NCBI RefSeq assembly: GCF_037860835.1
Contig: NZ_JBBEOG010000011.1
Location: forward strand, 1 to 64,000
Length of the DNA stretch: 64,000 nucleotides
Reading direction: 5' to 3'
From: Aquipuribacter nitratireducens
GTDB taxonomy: Bacteria > Actinomycetota > Actinomycetes > Actinomycetales > JBBAYJ01
The notes under the pieces are model-generated. The model was given only the letters and a program-made list of their open reading frames with translations. It was not told the DNA's origin and did no database searches. Below are positions 39,955 through 50,636 of the stretch, one piece after another (positions within the stretch are counted from its first letter, which is position 1; each line of letters starts with the position of its first letter). The position numbers and the translations under genes are program-made.

Positions 39955-40707
39955 GTGAACCAGTCGGTGCAGGACACAGCACGCAGTACCGCGGAGACCG
40001 CGAAGGACAGGGCCCGTGAGGTCGGCTCGAAGGCGGGAGACACCGCCCGCGAGCAGGCGGACCAGCGGAGCAGCCAGGCCGGGGAGCAGGTCCAGGACGG
40101 CGCCGACGCGCTGCACCAGGCCGGGGACACCCTGCGCGAGCGCGGTGACGACACCGTCGCCCAGATCGTCGACAAGGTCGCCGGGTACAGCGAGCAGCTC
40201 GCCCGCTACCTGCGCGACGCCGACGGCGACCGCATCCTCGGCGACGCCGAGGCATTCGCCCGGCGTCAGCCGTGGGCCGTCGCGGCCGGAGGGGTGGTCG
40301 CGGGCTTCGCCGCGTCCAGGATGGTCCGCACCGCGGCCGAGCGTCGCTCGAGCGCCCGGTCGGGTGCGTCCTCGACGTACGGCTACGGGTCGGGCGCGGG
40401 CTACGCCGGACCGTCGGCGTACGGCACGACCACCCGGACGACGACCCACCGCGACGAGATCGACCTGACGCGAGGCTCGGGCGCCGCCGGGACGGGGTAC
40501 GCGGCAGGAACCGGGTACACGACGGGAGCGTCGTTCGGCGCCGGCTCCGTCGCGCCCGGACCGCCTGACCACGACGCGCCGTCACGCGAGACGGGACCGT
40601 CGAGCACGCCCGGCGTGCCGGACACCGACCCGTCCCCGCTCGGCGACCCGTCGCCCGGGACCCCGTCGACCGACCCGAAGCCGGAGCACGACCGTGGCGT
40701 TCTCTGA
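39955..40707 (+). CDS. LEA-like/DUF883-type coiled-coil membrane-associated protein
   Basis: 250-residue protein. Residues 1-75 form an Ala/Lys/Glu/Gln-rich amphipathic repeat like late-embryogenesis proteins; a hydrophobic patch (about 100-120; PWAVAAGGVVAGFAASRMV) resembles the DUF883/DUF3618 anchor; residues 120-250 are Gly/Ser/Tyr/Pro-rich and unstructured. AGGAGG ribosome site at 39942-39947 before GTG. First of three overlapping genes. Function unknown, stress protection likely by context. Confidence 0.7.
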   Translation: MNQSVQDTARSTAETAKDRAREVGSKAGDTAREQADQRSSQAGEQVQDGADALHQAGDTLRERGDDTVAQIVDKVAGYSEQLARYLRDADGDRILGDAEAFARRQPWAVAAGGVVAGFAASRMVRTAAERRSSARSGASSTYGYGSGAGYAGPSAYGTTTRTTTHRDEIDLTRGSGAAGTGYAAGTGYTTGASFGAGSVAPGPPDHDAPSRETGPSSTPGVPDTDPSPLGDPSPGTPSTDPKPEHDRGVL

Positions 40708-41173
40708 CCACTCCGGCAGCCACTCGACGGCGTCCGCCGGCGGGCCGGTCGGGGCCAGCGGGCACACCCGCGAGGACCTGCGGCACGAGTCGTTCGGCGA
40801 GCTCCTCAGTGGGCTCGCGAGCGACATGTCGGTCCTCGTCAAGCAGGAGATCCAGCTCGCCAAGGTCGAGACCACGGCGAAGGCGAAGGAAGCGGGCAAG
40901 GGCGCGGGCATGCTCGCCGGGGCCGCGGTCGCCGGCCTGCTGCTGCTGATGGCCCTGACGACGCTGCTCGTCGTCGCCCTCGACTACGTCATGCCCCTGT
41001 GGGTCGCCGTTCTCGTCGCCGTCGTCCTGTGGGCGGTGGTGGCGGCGGCGCTCGGCCTCGCCGGCAAGAAGCAGCTCCAGGAGGCGACACCCCCCGTTCC
41101 GGAACAAACCGTCGAGACAGTGAAGGAGGACGTGCAGTGGGCGAAGAACCCGACGCGATCCGCGCGGACATAG
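40694..41173 (+). CDS. Actinobacterial holin-X / DUF1469 membrane protein
   Basis: 159-residue protein with a DUF1469 (actinobacterial holin-X-like, phage-holin superfamily III) domain: LASDMSVLVKQEIQLAKVE then two membrane helices (about 75-100 and 103-125). The family is chromosomal and stress-linked, not proof of a prophage. Overlaps the previous gene by 14 nt and the next by 37 nt. Confidence 0.85.
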   Translation: MAFSDHSGSHSTASAGGPVGASGHTREDLRHESFGELLSGLASDMSVLVKQEIQLAKVETTAKAKEAGKGAGMLAGAAVAGLLLLMALTTLLVVALDYVMPLWVAVLVAVVLWAVVAAALGLAGKKQLQEATPPVPEQTVETVKEDVQWAKNPTRSART

Positions 41174-41652
41174 AGGAGACCCGGGCCCGCATGGGGGAAC
41201 GGGCCGACGCGCTCGCCTGGAAGAGCGACGTCCCGGCGCGCAGCCGGGAGAAGGTCCACGACGTCACCGACCGCATCAAGGAGAAGGTGAGCGAGATGAC
41301 CCACACCGCCAGCAGCACCATGTCCGACGCACGGGGTGCCGCGGGGGAGCGGGCCCACTCGGCCGGAGACCGGGCGCACGAAGCCCGCGAGCGCGTCGGC
41401 GACGGCGCGCACCGGGCGAAGGGCATGGCGGAGTCCAACCCCATCGGCCTCGCGCTCGGTGCCGTCGCGGCCGGCTTCATCGCCGGTCTGCTCGTCCCCG
41501 TGAGCCGCTTCGAGCACGAGCACCTCGGACAGGCGGCGGACACCCTCCGCGAGAAGGCCTCCGACATGGGGCAGGAGGTCACGGACAGGGCGCGCAACGC
41601 CGCCCACGCGGCCGAGGACGCGGCCAAGGAGGAGATGTCGTCGAGCAGCTGA
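41137..41652 (+). CDS. DUF3618 protein
   Basis: 171-residue protein opening MGEEPDAIRADIEETRARMGERADAL-like, the DUF3618 signature, then a long Ala/Arg/Glu amphipathic region, a membrane anchor (NPIGLALGAVAAGFIAGLL, about 107-125) and another helix. GTG follows AAGGAGG well inside the previous gene. The holin-X / DUF3618 pair is common in actinobacteria. Confidence 0.87.
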   Translation: MGEEPDAIRADIEETRARMGERADALAWKSDVPARSREKVHDVTDRIKEKVSEMTHTASSTMSDARGAAGERAHSAGDRAHEARERVGDGAHRAKGMAESNPIGLALGAVAAGFIAGLLVPVSRFEHEHLGQAADTLREKASDMGQEVTDRARNAAHAAEDAAKEEMSSSS

Positions 41653-41662
41653 CGTGCTCACG

Positions 41663-41704
41663 CGACGACGGCCGCCGACCCGCGAGGGTCGGCGGCCGTC
41701 GTCG
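41663..41704. terminator. Strong bidirectional terminator
   Basis: A perfect 19-bp stem (41663-41681 with 41686-41704) closed by a GCGA tetraloop, between the DUF3618 gene and the convergent DUF4383 gene. Confidence 0.9.
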
Positions 41705-41727
41705 TCCGTGGGTGGGAGAGGTGGCGG

Positions 41728-42171
41728 TCAGCGGCTCACGTCGCGGTCGCGGTGACGGGGCCACAGGGCCGTGGCGAGCCCGGCGAGCACCGAGAAGCCG
41801 TGGAGCCAGTTGTCCGCGACGTTGATGTTGAGGATGTTGCCGGTGTCCTGTCCTGCGACGAAGAAGCCGTAGACGAGCGTCGCGCCGTAGCCGACGACGA
41901 GCAGCCAGCCGTAGAGCCGCGCCCGGCTGTCGCTGCTCGCGAGGGCGACGCCGGCGGCCCCGATGACGAGGTGGACGACGTTGTGGAACGGGTTGATCGC
42001 GAAGCCGAGGAGGGTCTGGTCCGGGTCGTGCTCGAACCACCCCGTGAAGCCGGTCACGAAGAACCCGAGTAGGCCGATGAGCAGGTAGACCACGCCGATG
42101 ACGAGAGCGAGGACCTGGGGGACGGTGCGCGACCTGCGCGCGGTGGACGGGCGGGAGTCGGAAGTCGACAT
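41728..42171 (-). CDS. DUF4383 membrane protein
   Basis: 147-residue four-helix membrane protein of the DUF4383 family: VLALVIGVVYLLIGLLGFF, NPFHNVVHLVIG and ADNWLHGFSVLAGLA blocks. Common next to actinobacterial stress genes; function unknown. Confidence 0.87.
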   Translation of the reverse strand: MSTSDSRPSTARRSRTVPQVLALVIGVVYLLIGLLGFFVTGFTGWFEHDPDQTLLGFAINPFHNVVHLVIGAAGVALASSDSRARLYGWLLVVGYGATLVYGFFVAGQDTGNILNINVADNWLHGFSVLAGLATALWPRHRDRDVSR

Positions 42172-42210
42172 GGCCCGCGTGTACCCGCACGTCGGCGTGC
42201 GATGTGGGTG

Positions 42211-44766
<2,556 letters not shown>

Positions 44767-44785
44767 CACGGGGCAGACTGGCCCC

Positions 44786-45517
44786 GTGGGTCTGTACCGG
44801 GACAGCGGCGTCGTGCTGCGCAGTCACCTGCTCGGTGAGGCCGACAAGATCGTCACGCTGCTCACGAGGGAGAACGGCGTCGTGCGCGCGGTGGCGAAGG
44901 GGGTGCGCCGCACCCGCTCGCGCTTCGGTGCGCGGCTCGAACCGATGTCGCACATCGACCTGCAGCTGCACACCGGCCGCTCGCTCGACGTCGTCACGCA
45001 GGCCGAGACCCTCCACGCGTTCGCGACCGACGTCGGCGGCGACTACGCCCGCTACACCGCCGGCACCGCCGTCCTCGAGACCGCGATGCGGCTGCTGCCC
45101 GTCGAGCGGGAGCCGTCCCCGCAGCTCTACCAGCTGCTCGTCGGGGGTCTCCACGCCCTCACCGTCACCCGCCGCGACCCCGGCCTCGTCCTCGACGCGT
45201 TCGGGCTCCGGGCGCTCGCCGTCGCGGGGTACGGGCCCGGCTTCGAGGCGTGCACCCGCTGCGGCGCGCCCGGACCGCACACGGCCGTCGCGCTCGACGC
45301 CGGCGGCGCCGTCTGCCCCCAGTGCCGCCCGCCCGGCGCGGCCCATGTGCCCCCGGAGACCATGCACCTGCTCGGGGTGCTCCTGAGCGGTGACTGGGCG
45401 GCCGCGGAGGCGAGCGAGCCGTGGGCGCGCCGGCGTGCCAGCGGTGTCGTGGGGGCCCTCCTGCAGTGGCACCTCGAGGCCGGGGTCCGCAGCCTGCGTC
45501 TGGTGGAGCGGACGTGA
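44786..45517 (+). CDS. recO: DNA repair protein RecO
   Basis: 243-residue RecO of the RecFOR pathway, loading RecA onto SSB-coated DNA. N-terminal OB fold ([23 protein letters not shown]), helical middle, and a zinc site CTRC...CPQC (near 153-180). The stop overlaps uppS by GTGA. leuA-recO-uppS is a common actinobacterial order. Confidence 0.95.
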   Translation: MGLYRDSGVVLRSHLLGEADKIVTLLTRENGVVRAVAKGVRRTRSRFGARLEPMSHIDLQLHTGRSLDVVTQAETLHAFATDVGGDYARYTAGTAVLETAMRLLPVEREPSPQLYQLLVGGLHALTVTRRDPGLVLDAFGLRALAVAGYGPGFEACTRCGAPGPHTAVALDAGGAVCPQCRPPGAAHVPPETMHLLGVLLSGDWAAAEASEPWARRRASGVVGALLQWHLEAGVRSLRLVERT

Positions 45518-46299
45518 GCGCACCCGTCGCGCCGCCTCCGCACCCCAGCGGCGCGCGGCCGCCCGTGATCCCGCCCACGCTGGTCCCGCGGCACGTCGCT
45601 GTCGTCATGGACGGCAACGGACGCTGGGCCAACGCCCGCGGCCTGCCCCGCACCCGGGGCCACGAGGCAGGGGAGGCGGCCCTCCTCGACGTCGTCGCCG
45701 GGGCCATCGAGCTCGGTGTCGGGCACGTGTCGGCGTACGCCTTCAGCACGGAGAACTGGAAGCGGGCCCCGGAGGAGGTGGCGTTCCTCATGGGCTTCAA
45801 CCGGGACGTCATCCGGCGCCGCCGCGACCAGATGCACGCCTGGGGGGTGCGCGTGCGCTGGGCAGGGCGGCGACCGCGGCTGTGGCGCAGCGTCGTCGAC
45901 GAGCTGCAGCGGGCCGAGGAGCTCACCGCAGCGAACAGCGTCTGCACGCTCACCATGTGCGTGAACTACGGCGGGCGGGCCGAGATCGCCGACGCCGCCG
46001 CCGCGCTGGCCGTGGAGGCACGTGCGGGCCGGCTCGACCCCGCGAAGGTCGACGAGTCGACGTTCGCCGCGTTCCTCGACGAGCCGGACATGCCGGACGT
46101 CGACCTCTTCTGGCGGCCGTCCGGGGAGCAGCGCACGAGCAACTTCCTGCTGTGGCAGTCCGCGTACGCCGAGCTCGTCTTCACCGACGAGCTGTGGCCC
46201 GACGTCGACCGGCGCAGCCTGTGGCGGGCGTGCGAGACCTACGCCCGCCGCGACCGTCGTTGGGGCGGCGCCGTGGACGCCGTGAGCGGAACCACCTGA
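45514..46299 (+). CDS. uppS: Polyprenyl diphosphate synthase (isoprenyl transferase)
   Basis: 261-residue cis-prenyltransferase that makes the polyprenyl carrier for cell-wall synthesis. VMDGNGRWA (Asp near 31) starts the catalytic site, [13 protein letters not shown] follows, and [20 protein letters not shown] is the substrate-binding block near 203-222. Decaprenyl- or undecaprenyl-chain length cannot be told. Confidence 0.95.
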   Translation: MSAPVAPPPHPSGARPPVIPPTLVPRHVAVVMDGNGRWANARGLPRTRGHEAGEAALLDVVAGAIELGVGHVSAYAFSTENWKRAPEEVAFLMGFNRDVIRRRRDQMHAWGVRVRWAGRRPRLWRSVVDELQRAEELTAANSVCTLTMCVNYGGRAEIADAAAALAVEARAGRLDPAKVDESTFAAFLDEPDMPDVDLFWRPSGEQRTSNFLLWQSAYAELVFTDELWPDVDRRSLWRACETYARRDRRWGGAVDAVSGTT

Positions 46300-46378
46300 G
46301 GCGGGTGAACGGCGTGTTCCTCAGCGGTCGTCCTGATCGAGCGTCCCGCGAGACGTCTGCGAGAGTAGGCACCGGGCG

Positions 46379-47230
46379 TCACCGCGCGTGCGACACCGGC
46401 CACTGCACCTCGGTGAGCAGGTCCTCGGGCAGCGTCGTGGCGGGGTCGTTGAGGTAGACCTCACGGGGCGGCCCGGCCGGTCGGTGGCCGTTCTCGCGCA
46501 TCCACCCCTCGAGCGAGTGGTACGCAGGGGCGATCTCCGCGTACGGCCCACGGTGCAGGGTCCGGGCGACCGGGCCGCCCGCTGTGGTCCGCCACCGGAC
46601 GGCACCCTCGTCGGCCGGCGCAGGTGGTGCGGTCGCCGGCGGGACGGGCACGCAGACCTCGATGTCGCCCGCGCTCGTCTCGTCGATGACGTCGTGGTAC
46701 ACGACGAAGGGGGCGCCTGCCGGCTGAGCGCCGCTCGACGCGACGGCACCGGCGACGACCCGGAAGGCCTCGCCGAGCGCGGCGCCGATGCCCGCGAGGT
46801 CGGTGCGGCACCTGAGGGCGGCGACGGGCTGACCCGGCACCTCCTGGACTGTGATCTCGTAGGGCATCACGCCCTCCTTCCGGTCGATGAGGCGGGCGAG
46901 GAACCGGAGCATGCGCTCCTGGTCCGCCAGGCGCTGCTGCAGCCGTTCCCGGTGCCGCTCCAGGTGCTTGGACACGAGGTCCACGTCGTCGCACGCGAGC
47001 AGCTCCGCGATCTCGTCCAGCGGCACCTCCAAGGCCCTCAGGACGCGGATGGCCTCGGCGCGGTTGGCCTGCGCAGCGTGGTAGTACCTGTACCCGCTCA
47101 GGGGGTCGACCGCTGCCGGTGGCAGCAGACCGAGCTCGTCGTACAGCCGCAGAGCCTTCACCGACAGCCGGGACATGGCGGAGAAGCGCCCGATGGGCAC
47201 CAGGCCTGCCTGGTCCTTCGTCATGGCCAC
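46379..47230 (-). CDS. MerR-family regulator with GyrI-like ligand domain
   Basis: 283-residue BmrR-type regulator: MerR helix-turn-helix (about 11-80; GRFSAMSRLSVKALRLYDELGLL), a coiled-coil linker (about 85-115) and a GyrI-like small-molecule domain (about 125-280; VARTLHRGPYAEIAPAYHSL). Such proteins bind drugs or lipophilic cations and activate efflux or their own gene. The promoter directly upstream has the 19-bp-spacer MerR layout, which points to self-activation. Start taken as GTG 47230; ATG 47224 is possible. Confidence 0.88.
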   Translation of the reverse strand: MAMTKDQAGLVPIGRFSAMSRLSVKALRLYDELGLLPPAAVDPLSGYRYYHAAQANRAEAIRVLRALEVPLDEIAELLACDDVDLVSKHLERHRERLQQRLADQERMLRFLARLIDRKEGVMPYEITVQEVPGQPVAALRCRTDLAGIGAALGEAFRVVAGAVASSGAQPAGAPFVVYHDVIDETSAGDIEVCVPVPPATAPPAPADEGAVRWRTTAGGPVARTLHRGPYAEIAPAYHSLEGWMRENGHRPAGPPREVYLNDPATTLPEDLLTEVQWPVSHAR

Positions 47231-47231
47231 G

Positions 47232-47262
47232 ACTCTGCTCCCTCCCCCAGGGGGAGGGTCAA
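47232..47262 (-). promoter_or_regulatory. MerR-type promoter with 19-bp dyad spacer
   Basis: On the minus strand TTGACC, exactly 19 bp, then CAGAGT. The spacer carries a perfect 9-1-9 dyad (47240-47258, CCCTCCCCC and its complement), the place where a MerR dimer twists the DNA. The start codon lies a few nt after the -10. Confidence 0.75.
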
Positions 47263-47302
47263 CGGCAGGCCGTAGCCGCGGAGAACCGCGCCCGTCGGAG
47301 GC

Positions 47303-47473
47303 TCACTCCCGCCGCAGCAGCCCGCGCTCGACCGCCCGGGCGAGCCGCCGCGGGACCCGGACCGTGCGACCGTCCGGGTCCCGCACGTGCACCAGGTCGG
47401 GCGCCTCGGCCCTCCACGTCGACCGCCGGTGACGGGTGTTGCCGCGTGACATCCTGCGCGTGGGCACTGCCAC
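47303..47473 (-). CDS. rpmF: Ribosomal protein L32, zinc-independent paralogue
   Basis: 56-residue L32: [17 protein letters not shown] opening as in L32, but the C-terminal zinc ribbon (CxxC...CxxC) is gone and replaced by an Arg-rich tail with no cysteine. Zur-controlled cysteine-free L32 copies are known in Streptomyces. Third gene after L31B and L36; GTG start. Confidence 0.85.
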   Translation of the reverse strand: MAVPTRRMSRGNTRHRRSTWRAEAPDLVHVRDPDGRTVRVPRRLARAVERGLLRRE

Positions 47474-47483
47474 GGGATCCTCC

Positions 47484-47606
47484 TCAGCCCTGCCGCGCCT
47501 TCCAGCGCGGGTTCTTCCGGTTGATGACGTAGACGCGTCCACGGCGCCGCACGACCTGCGACCCGGGCTTGTCCTTGAGCGACCGCAACGACGCACGGAC
47601 CTTCAC
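47484..47606 (-). CDS. rpmJ: Ribosomal protein L36, cysteine-free paralogue
   Basis: 40-residue L36 ([20 protein letters not shown]... RWKARQG). The normal zinc cysteines and histidine are absent ([20 protein letters not shown]), so it is the zinc-independent form. GTG overlaps the L31 stop by 4 nt and it lies 10 nt before L32. Confidence 0.92.
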   Translation of the reverse strand: MKVRASLRSLKDKPGSQVVRRRGRVYVINRKNPRWKARQG

Positions 47607-47863
47607 GAGGACCTGCCGTAGCGACGACGGAACTTCTCGACCCGCCCCGCCGTGTCGAGGACCCGGCCCTGGCCGGTCCAGAACGGGTGGCTCGCCGTGG
47701 AGATGTCGACGTCGACGACGGGGTAGGTGCGGCCGTCCTCCCACACGACGGTCCGGTCGGCGGGGATGCTGCCGACCAGCGTCGACCGGGTGAGGAACGC
47801 GGTGCCGCCTGCGCGGTCGCGGAACACGACAGGTCCGTAGGCGGGGTGGATCCCGGTCTTCAT
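47603..47863 (-). CDS. rpmE2: Ribosomal protein L31 type B
   Basis: 86-residue type B L31 ([16 protein letters not shown], then [24 protein letters not shown]). It lacks the CxxC pairs of type A L31. Its start overlaps the end of the COG0523 gene, so all four minus-strand genes read as one operon. Confidence 0.95.
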   Translation of the reverse strand: MKTGIHPAYGPVVFRDRAGGTAFLTRSTLVGSIPADRTVVWEDGRTYPVVDVDISTASHPFWTGQGRVLDTAGRVEKFRRRYGRSS

Positions 47864-49014
47864 GCGACCTCCTGGGCGTGGGCGAAGACGTCGGCGAAGG
47901 GGTCCTCCGCGACGGGGGAGTCGAGGGCACCCGACGCCAGCTCGGCGTCGGTGACGAGACAGGTGTCGAGGACCGCGGCGACGTCGGGCACGACGCCGAC
48001 GCCGGTGAAGGCGACCTCCTGGTAGCGGTCGCCGAAGGCGGGGTCCCAGTCCAGCTCGGCGCGCGCCCGCCGCTGGGGGTCGACGTGCTCCCACGAGCAG
48101 GGCCCGCCGCCGTCGATCCACGAGCCGATGTGACCGAGGCACAACCGCGGGCCGGTCGCCTCCCAGCCGACGAGGGCGTCGGGACGACCGGCGAGCCACA
48201 CCGTCCCGCGGCTGCGGAGCGCGTCCGCCACGAGGGTCTCCAGCGCGTCGTGGAGCCGTACCGGGTGCAGGGGGCGGCGCGCGCGCCAGACGACGGTCCA
48301 CGCGTCGCCGTCACGACGCAGGTCCGCACCCGCCGGGACCAGGCTGGGGTCGGCGCGGTCGAGGGCGCGGTCGAGGTCGAACGTCGCGGGTGTCACCGGG
48401 TCGGACGCTCCGACGACGCGCGCGGTGGGGTTGAGCAGGCGGGCGAGGCCGCGCTCGCCGGGGCCGGCGTCGAGGAGCACGACGACGTCGGCGGTCTCGA
48501 CCTGCCGGGCCACGAGCTCGCCGAGGAGGCGGTCGTCGGCGTCGGCGGCCGTGCGGCCGACCTCGGGGAGGGTGAGGCCGTCCGCGAGCGCGGGCACGAG
48601 GTCCGGCCCGCGCACCACGCAGACCACGCGGTCGACGTGGCAGCTCTGTGACGCCGTCCGGCCCGACTCCGCGAGGACCAGACCGTGGAACGCCTCGAGG
48701 ACGCCCGCCGGCTCCACCACGTCGGGCAGCAGCAGCACGACGTGGTCGACGTCACCGGAGGTCGCGAGGTCGACGAGGCTCGGCAGCATGTCCTCCCGGA
48801 CGGTGCACGACACGCACCCGTGCGCCAGCTCGACGACCGTCGCGTCGTAGCGGCCGTCGCCGCGTTCCGTGCTGCGGGCGACGACGCCGAGGTCGACCTG
48901 GTCGAGGTCGTGCTCGAGGAGGACGGCCGTGGGCGCGTCGCCGCGCAGGCGGCGGGCGACGAGGCGGGCGGGCTCGCGGTCGGGGCCGCAGACGATGGTG
49001 ACCGGTGTGCTCAC
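47860..49014 (-). CDS. COG0523/CobW-like protein, Mrf type, degenerate P-loop
   Basis: 384-residue COG0523-family protein. The metal motif GCVSC (near residues 65-69, followed by TVREDM) is kept, and a CobW C-terminal domain (about 265-360) follows. The Walker A loop is lost: residues 8-16 read VCGPDREPA instead of GxxGxGKT. Zinc-starvation operons of mycobacteria contain such a protein, Mrf, that recruits a ribosome hibernation factor, and I recall its relatives lacking a canonical P-loop too. First gene of the minus-strand ribosomal operon, directly beside a Zur-like box. Mrf identity is inference. Confidence 0.8.
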   Translation of the reverse strand: MSTPVTIVCGPDREPARLVARRLRGDAPTAVLLEHDLDQVDLGVVARSTERGDGRYDATVVELAHGCVSCTVREDMLPSLVDLATSGDVDHVVLLLPDVVEPAGVLEAFHGLVLAESGRTASQSCHVDRVVCVVRGPDLVPALADGLTLPEVGRTAADADDRLLGELVARQVETADVVVLLDAGPGERGLARLLNPTARVVGASDPVTPATFDLDRALDRADPSLVPAGADLRRDGDAWTVVWRARRPLHPVRLHDALETLVADALRSRGTVWLAGRPDALVGWEATGPRLCLGHIGSWIDGGGPCSWEHVDPQRRARAELDWDPAFGDRYQEVAFTGVGVVPDVAAVLDTCLVTDAELASGALDSPVAEDPFADVFAHAQEVA

Positions 49015-49029
49015 GATGCGGTACCTTAT

Positions 49030-49044
49030 CGATAACCGTTGTCA
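49030..49044. promoter_or_regulatory. Zur box between divergent zinc-starvation operons
   Basis: Minus strand TGACAACGGTTATCG fits the actinobacterial Zur pattern TGANAANNRTTNTCA at all positions but the last. It lies 15 nt before the COG0523 start and 20 nt before rpmB, so one site can silence both. Confidence 0.75.
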
Positions 49045-49064
49045 TTACTAATGCGAGGAGCACC

Positions 49065-49301
49065 ATGTCCCGCGTCTGCCAGGTGACCGGCGCCGAGCCC
49101 GGCTTCGGTCACGCGATCTCGCACTCCCACGTCCGCTCGAAGCGCCGGTTCGACGTCAACGTCCAGCGCAAGCGCTACTGGCTGCCGAGCGAGAGCCGCG
49201 TCGTACGGCTGACCGTCTCCGCACGCGGGATCAGGACGATCGACCGCATCGGCATCGAGGCGGCCGTGGCGCGGGTGCGCGCGCGGGGCGGGGTGGTCTG
49301 A
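49065..49301 (+). CDS. rpmB: Ribosomal protein L28, zinc-independent paralogue
   Basis: 78-residue L28 ([22 protein letters not shown] opening). Only one cysteine remains, so the CxxC zinc sites of the standard form are missing. ATG follows GAGGAGCACC. First gene of the plus-strand operon L28-L33-S14 next to the Zur box. Confidence 0.95.
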   Translation: MSRVCQVTGAEPGFGHAISHSHVRSKRRFDVNVQRKRYWLPSESRVVRLTVSARGIRTIDRIGIEAAVARVRARGGVV

Positions 49302-49469
49302 GTGGCCCGCAGCCAGGACCTCCGCCCTGTCATCAGGCTCCGGTCGACCGCAGGAACGGGCTACACGTACGTCACGCGGAAGAACCGGCGCAACGACCCC
49401 GACCGGCTCGTGCTGCGCACGTTCGACCCCGTGGTCCGACGCCACGTCGACTTCCGGGAGGAGCGCTGA
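49302..49469 (+). CDS. rpmG: Ribosomal protein L33, cysteine-free paralogue
   Basis: 55-residue L33: [23 protein letters not shown]... with [14 protein letters not shown]. None of the four zinc cysteines is present. GTG begins right after the L28 stop; its TGA overlaps the S14 ATG. Confidence 0.95.
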   Translation: MARSQDLRPVIRLRSTAGTGYTYVTRKNRRNDPDRLVLRTFDPVVRRHVDFREER

Positions 49470-49774
49470 TGGCGACAACGGCCAAGATCGCGAAGGACCG
49501 GCAGCGGCGGGTCGTCGTCGAGCGGTGGGCCGAGCGGCGGGCCGTGCTCAAGCGGGAGATCTCCGCCCCCGGCACGGTCCCCGAACGGCGGGAGCAGGCG
49601 GTGCGCGAGCTCGCACGGCTGCCCCGTGACGGCAGCCGCACGCGGCTGCGCAACCGTGACGTCGTGGACGGACGACCTCGGGCCGTCCTGCGGACGTTCG
49701 GCCTCTCGCGCATCCGGCTGCGCGAGATGGCTCACGCCGGCGAGCTGCCCGGCGTGACGAAGGCGTCCTGGTAG
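49469..49774 (+). CDS. rpsN: Ribosomal protein S14, long zinc-free form
   Basis: 101-residue S14 of the long type ([54 protein letters not shown] end). The short zinc form has CxxC pairs; here there is no cysteine. Unlike mycobacteria and Streptomyces no rpsR (S18) follows in this operon. Confidence 0.95.
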   Translation: MATTAKIAKDRQRRVVVERWAERRAVLKREISAPGTVPERREQAVRELARLPRDGSRTRLRNRDVVDGRPRAVLRTFGLSRIRLREMAHAGELPGVTKASW

Positions 49775-49789
49775 GAGCCGGGAGACGGG

Positions 49790-50224
49790 TCAGCGTGCGG
49801 CGCCGGAGCCCTCGCCGGCGCAGGCGCCGCACGTCCCCGTGATCTCCACGGTGTGCGTCGCGGCGACGAAGCCGTGCTCCGCGGCGGTGCGCGCGGCCCA
49901 CCGCTCGACCGCGCTCGACTCCACCTCCACGGTCCGACCGCAGACCCGGCAGACGAGGTGGTGGTGGTGGCCGGTGCTGCACAGCCGGTAGAGCGTCTCC
50001 CCGTCCTCGCTGCGGCGGACGTCCACGCGCTCGTCGTCGCTCAGCTGCTGCAGCGAGCGGTAGACCGTCGCGAGGCCGACGCGCTCCCCGGCGTCGCGCA
50101 GGGCGGCGTGGAGGGTCTGGGCGCTGACGAACTCGTCGGTGCCCTCGAGCGCCGACACGACCGCCGCACGCTGCCGCGTGTGACGACGGACCGGTGCGGC
50201 CGGCGGGGCCGGGGAGGGACTCAC
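49790..50224 (-). CDS. zur: Zinc uptake regulator Zur (Fur family)
   Basis: 144-residue Fur-type repressor: winged helix (about 15-80, VGLATVYRSLQQL), dimer/metal domain with HHHHLVCRVCGRTVEV (about 91-106) and a C-terminal CGAC pair that completes the structural zinc site. Overlaps smtB by GTGA. The smtB-zur pair between uppS and glyS matches Mycobacterium (Rv2358-Rv2359), which supports zinc rather than iron as the metal. Confidence 0.92.
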   Translation of the reverse strand: MSPSPAPPAAPVRRHTRQRAAVVSALEGTDEFVSAQTLHAALRDAGERVGLATVYRSLQQLSDDERVDVRRSEDGETLYRLCSTGHHHHLVCRVCGRTVEVESSAVERWAARTAAEHGFVAATHTVEITGTCGACAGEGSGAAR

Positions 50225-50628
50225 GGGGAGCAGACTCGCACGGCGTCCTCGTGCTCCTCGACGGGCTCGTCGACGCCGTCCGCCGTCTCCCCGGAGTGCT
50301 GACGCGCGTCCGCGACGATGTGGGCGACGTGGTCGTCGGTGAGGACGTACGCCACCTCCCGGCCGCGTCGCGTCCGGTGGACGAGGTCGGCGTCGCGCAG
50401 GATCCGCAGGTGCTGCGACACGAGCGGCTGGGGGAGACCGAGCGCGTCGACGAGCTCGTGGACGCACATCTCGCGGTCGGTGAGGAGCGTGACGAGCGCG
50501 ACACGCACCGGCGAGCTCAGGGCGCGGAAGAGCTCGCTCACCGACTCGTACCGCTCGAGGACGCCGCGGTGGCCGAGGGGTGCGTCCGTCTCGTCACGTG
50601 CCGCGGGGGTGGTTCCGCCCTGGGTCAT
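50221..50628 (-). CDS. smtB: ArsR/SmtB-family zinc-sensing repressor
   Basis: 135-residue winged-helix repressor (CVHELVDALGLPQPLVSQHLRIL recognition region, about 55-77). The alpha-5 metal site of SmtB is complete with exact spacing: Asp98, His100, His111 and Glu114. Zinc binding there would release DNA. It lies between znuB and zur in the same operon. Confidence 0.9.
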   Translation of the reverse strand: MTQGGTTPAARDETDAPLGHRGVLERYESVSELFRALSSPVRVALVTLLTDREMCVHELVDALGLPQPLVSQHLRILRDADLVHRTRRGREVAYVLTDDHVAHIVADARQHSGETADGVDEPVEEHEDAVRVCSP

Positions 50629-50636
50629 GCTCGCCC

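Noticed and set aside
40694-41173. Prophage holin
   Set aside because: The DUF1469/holin-X name comes from the family; no lysin, tail or integrase genes are near and the partners are chromosomal stress proteins.
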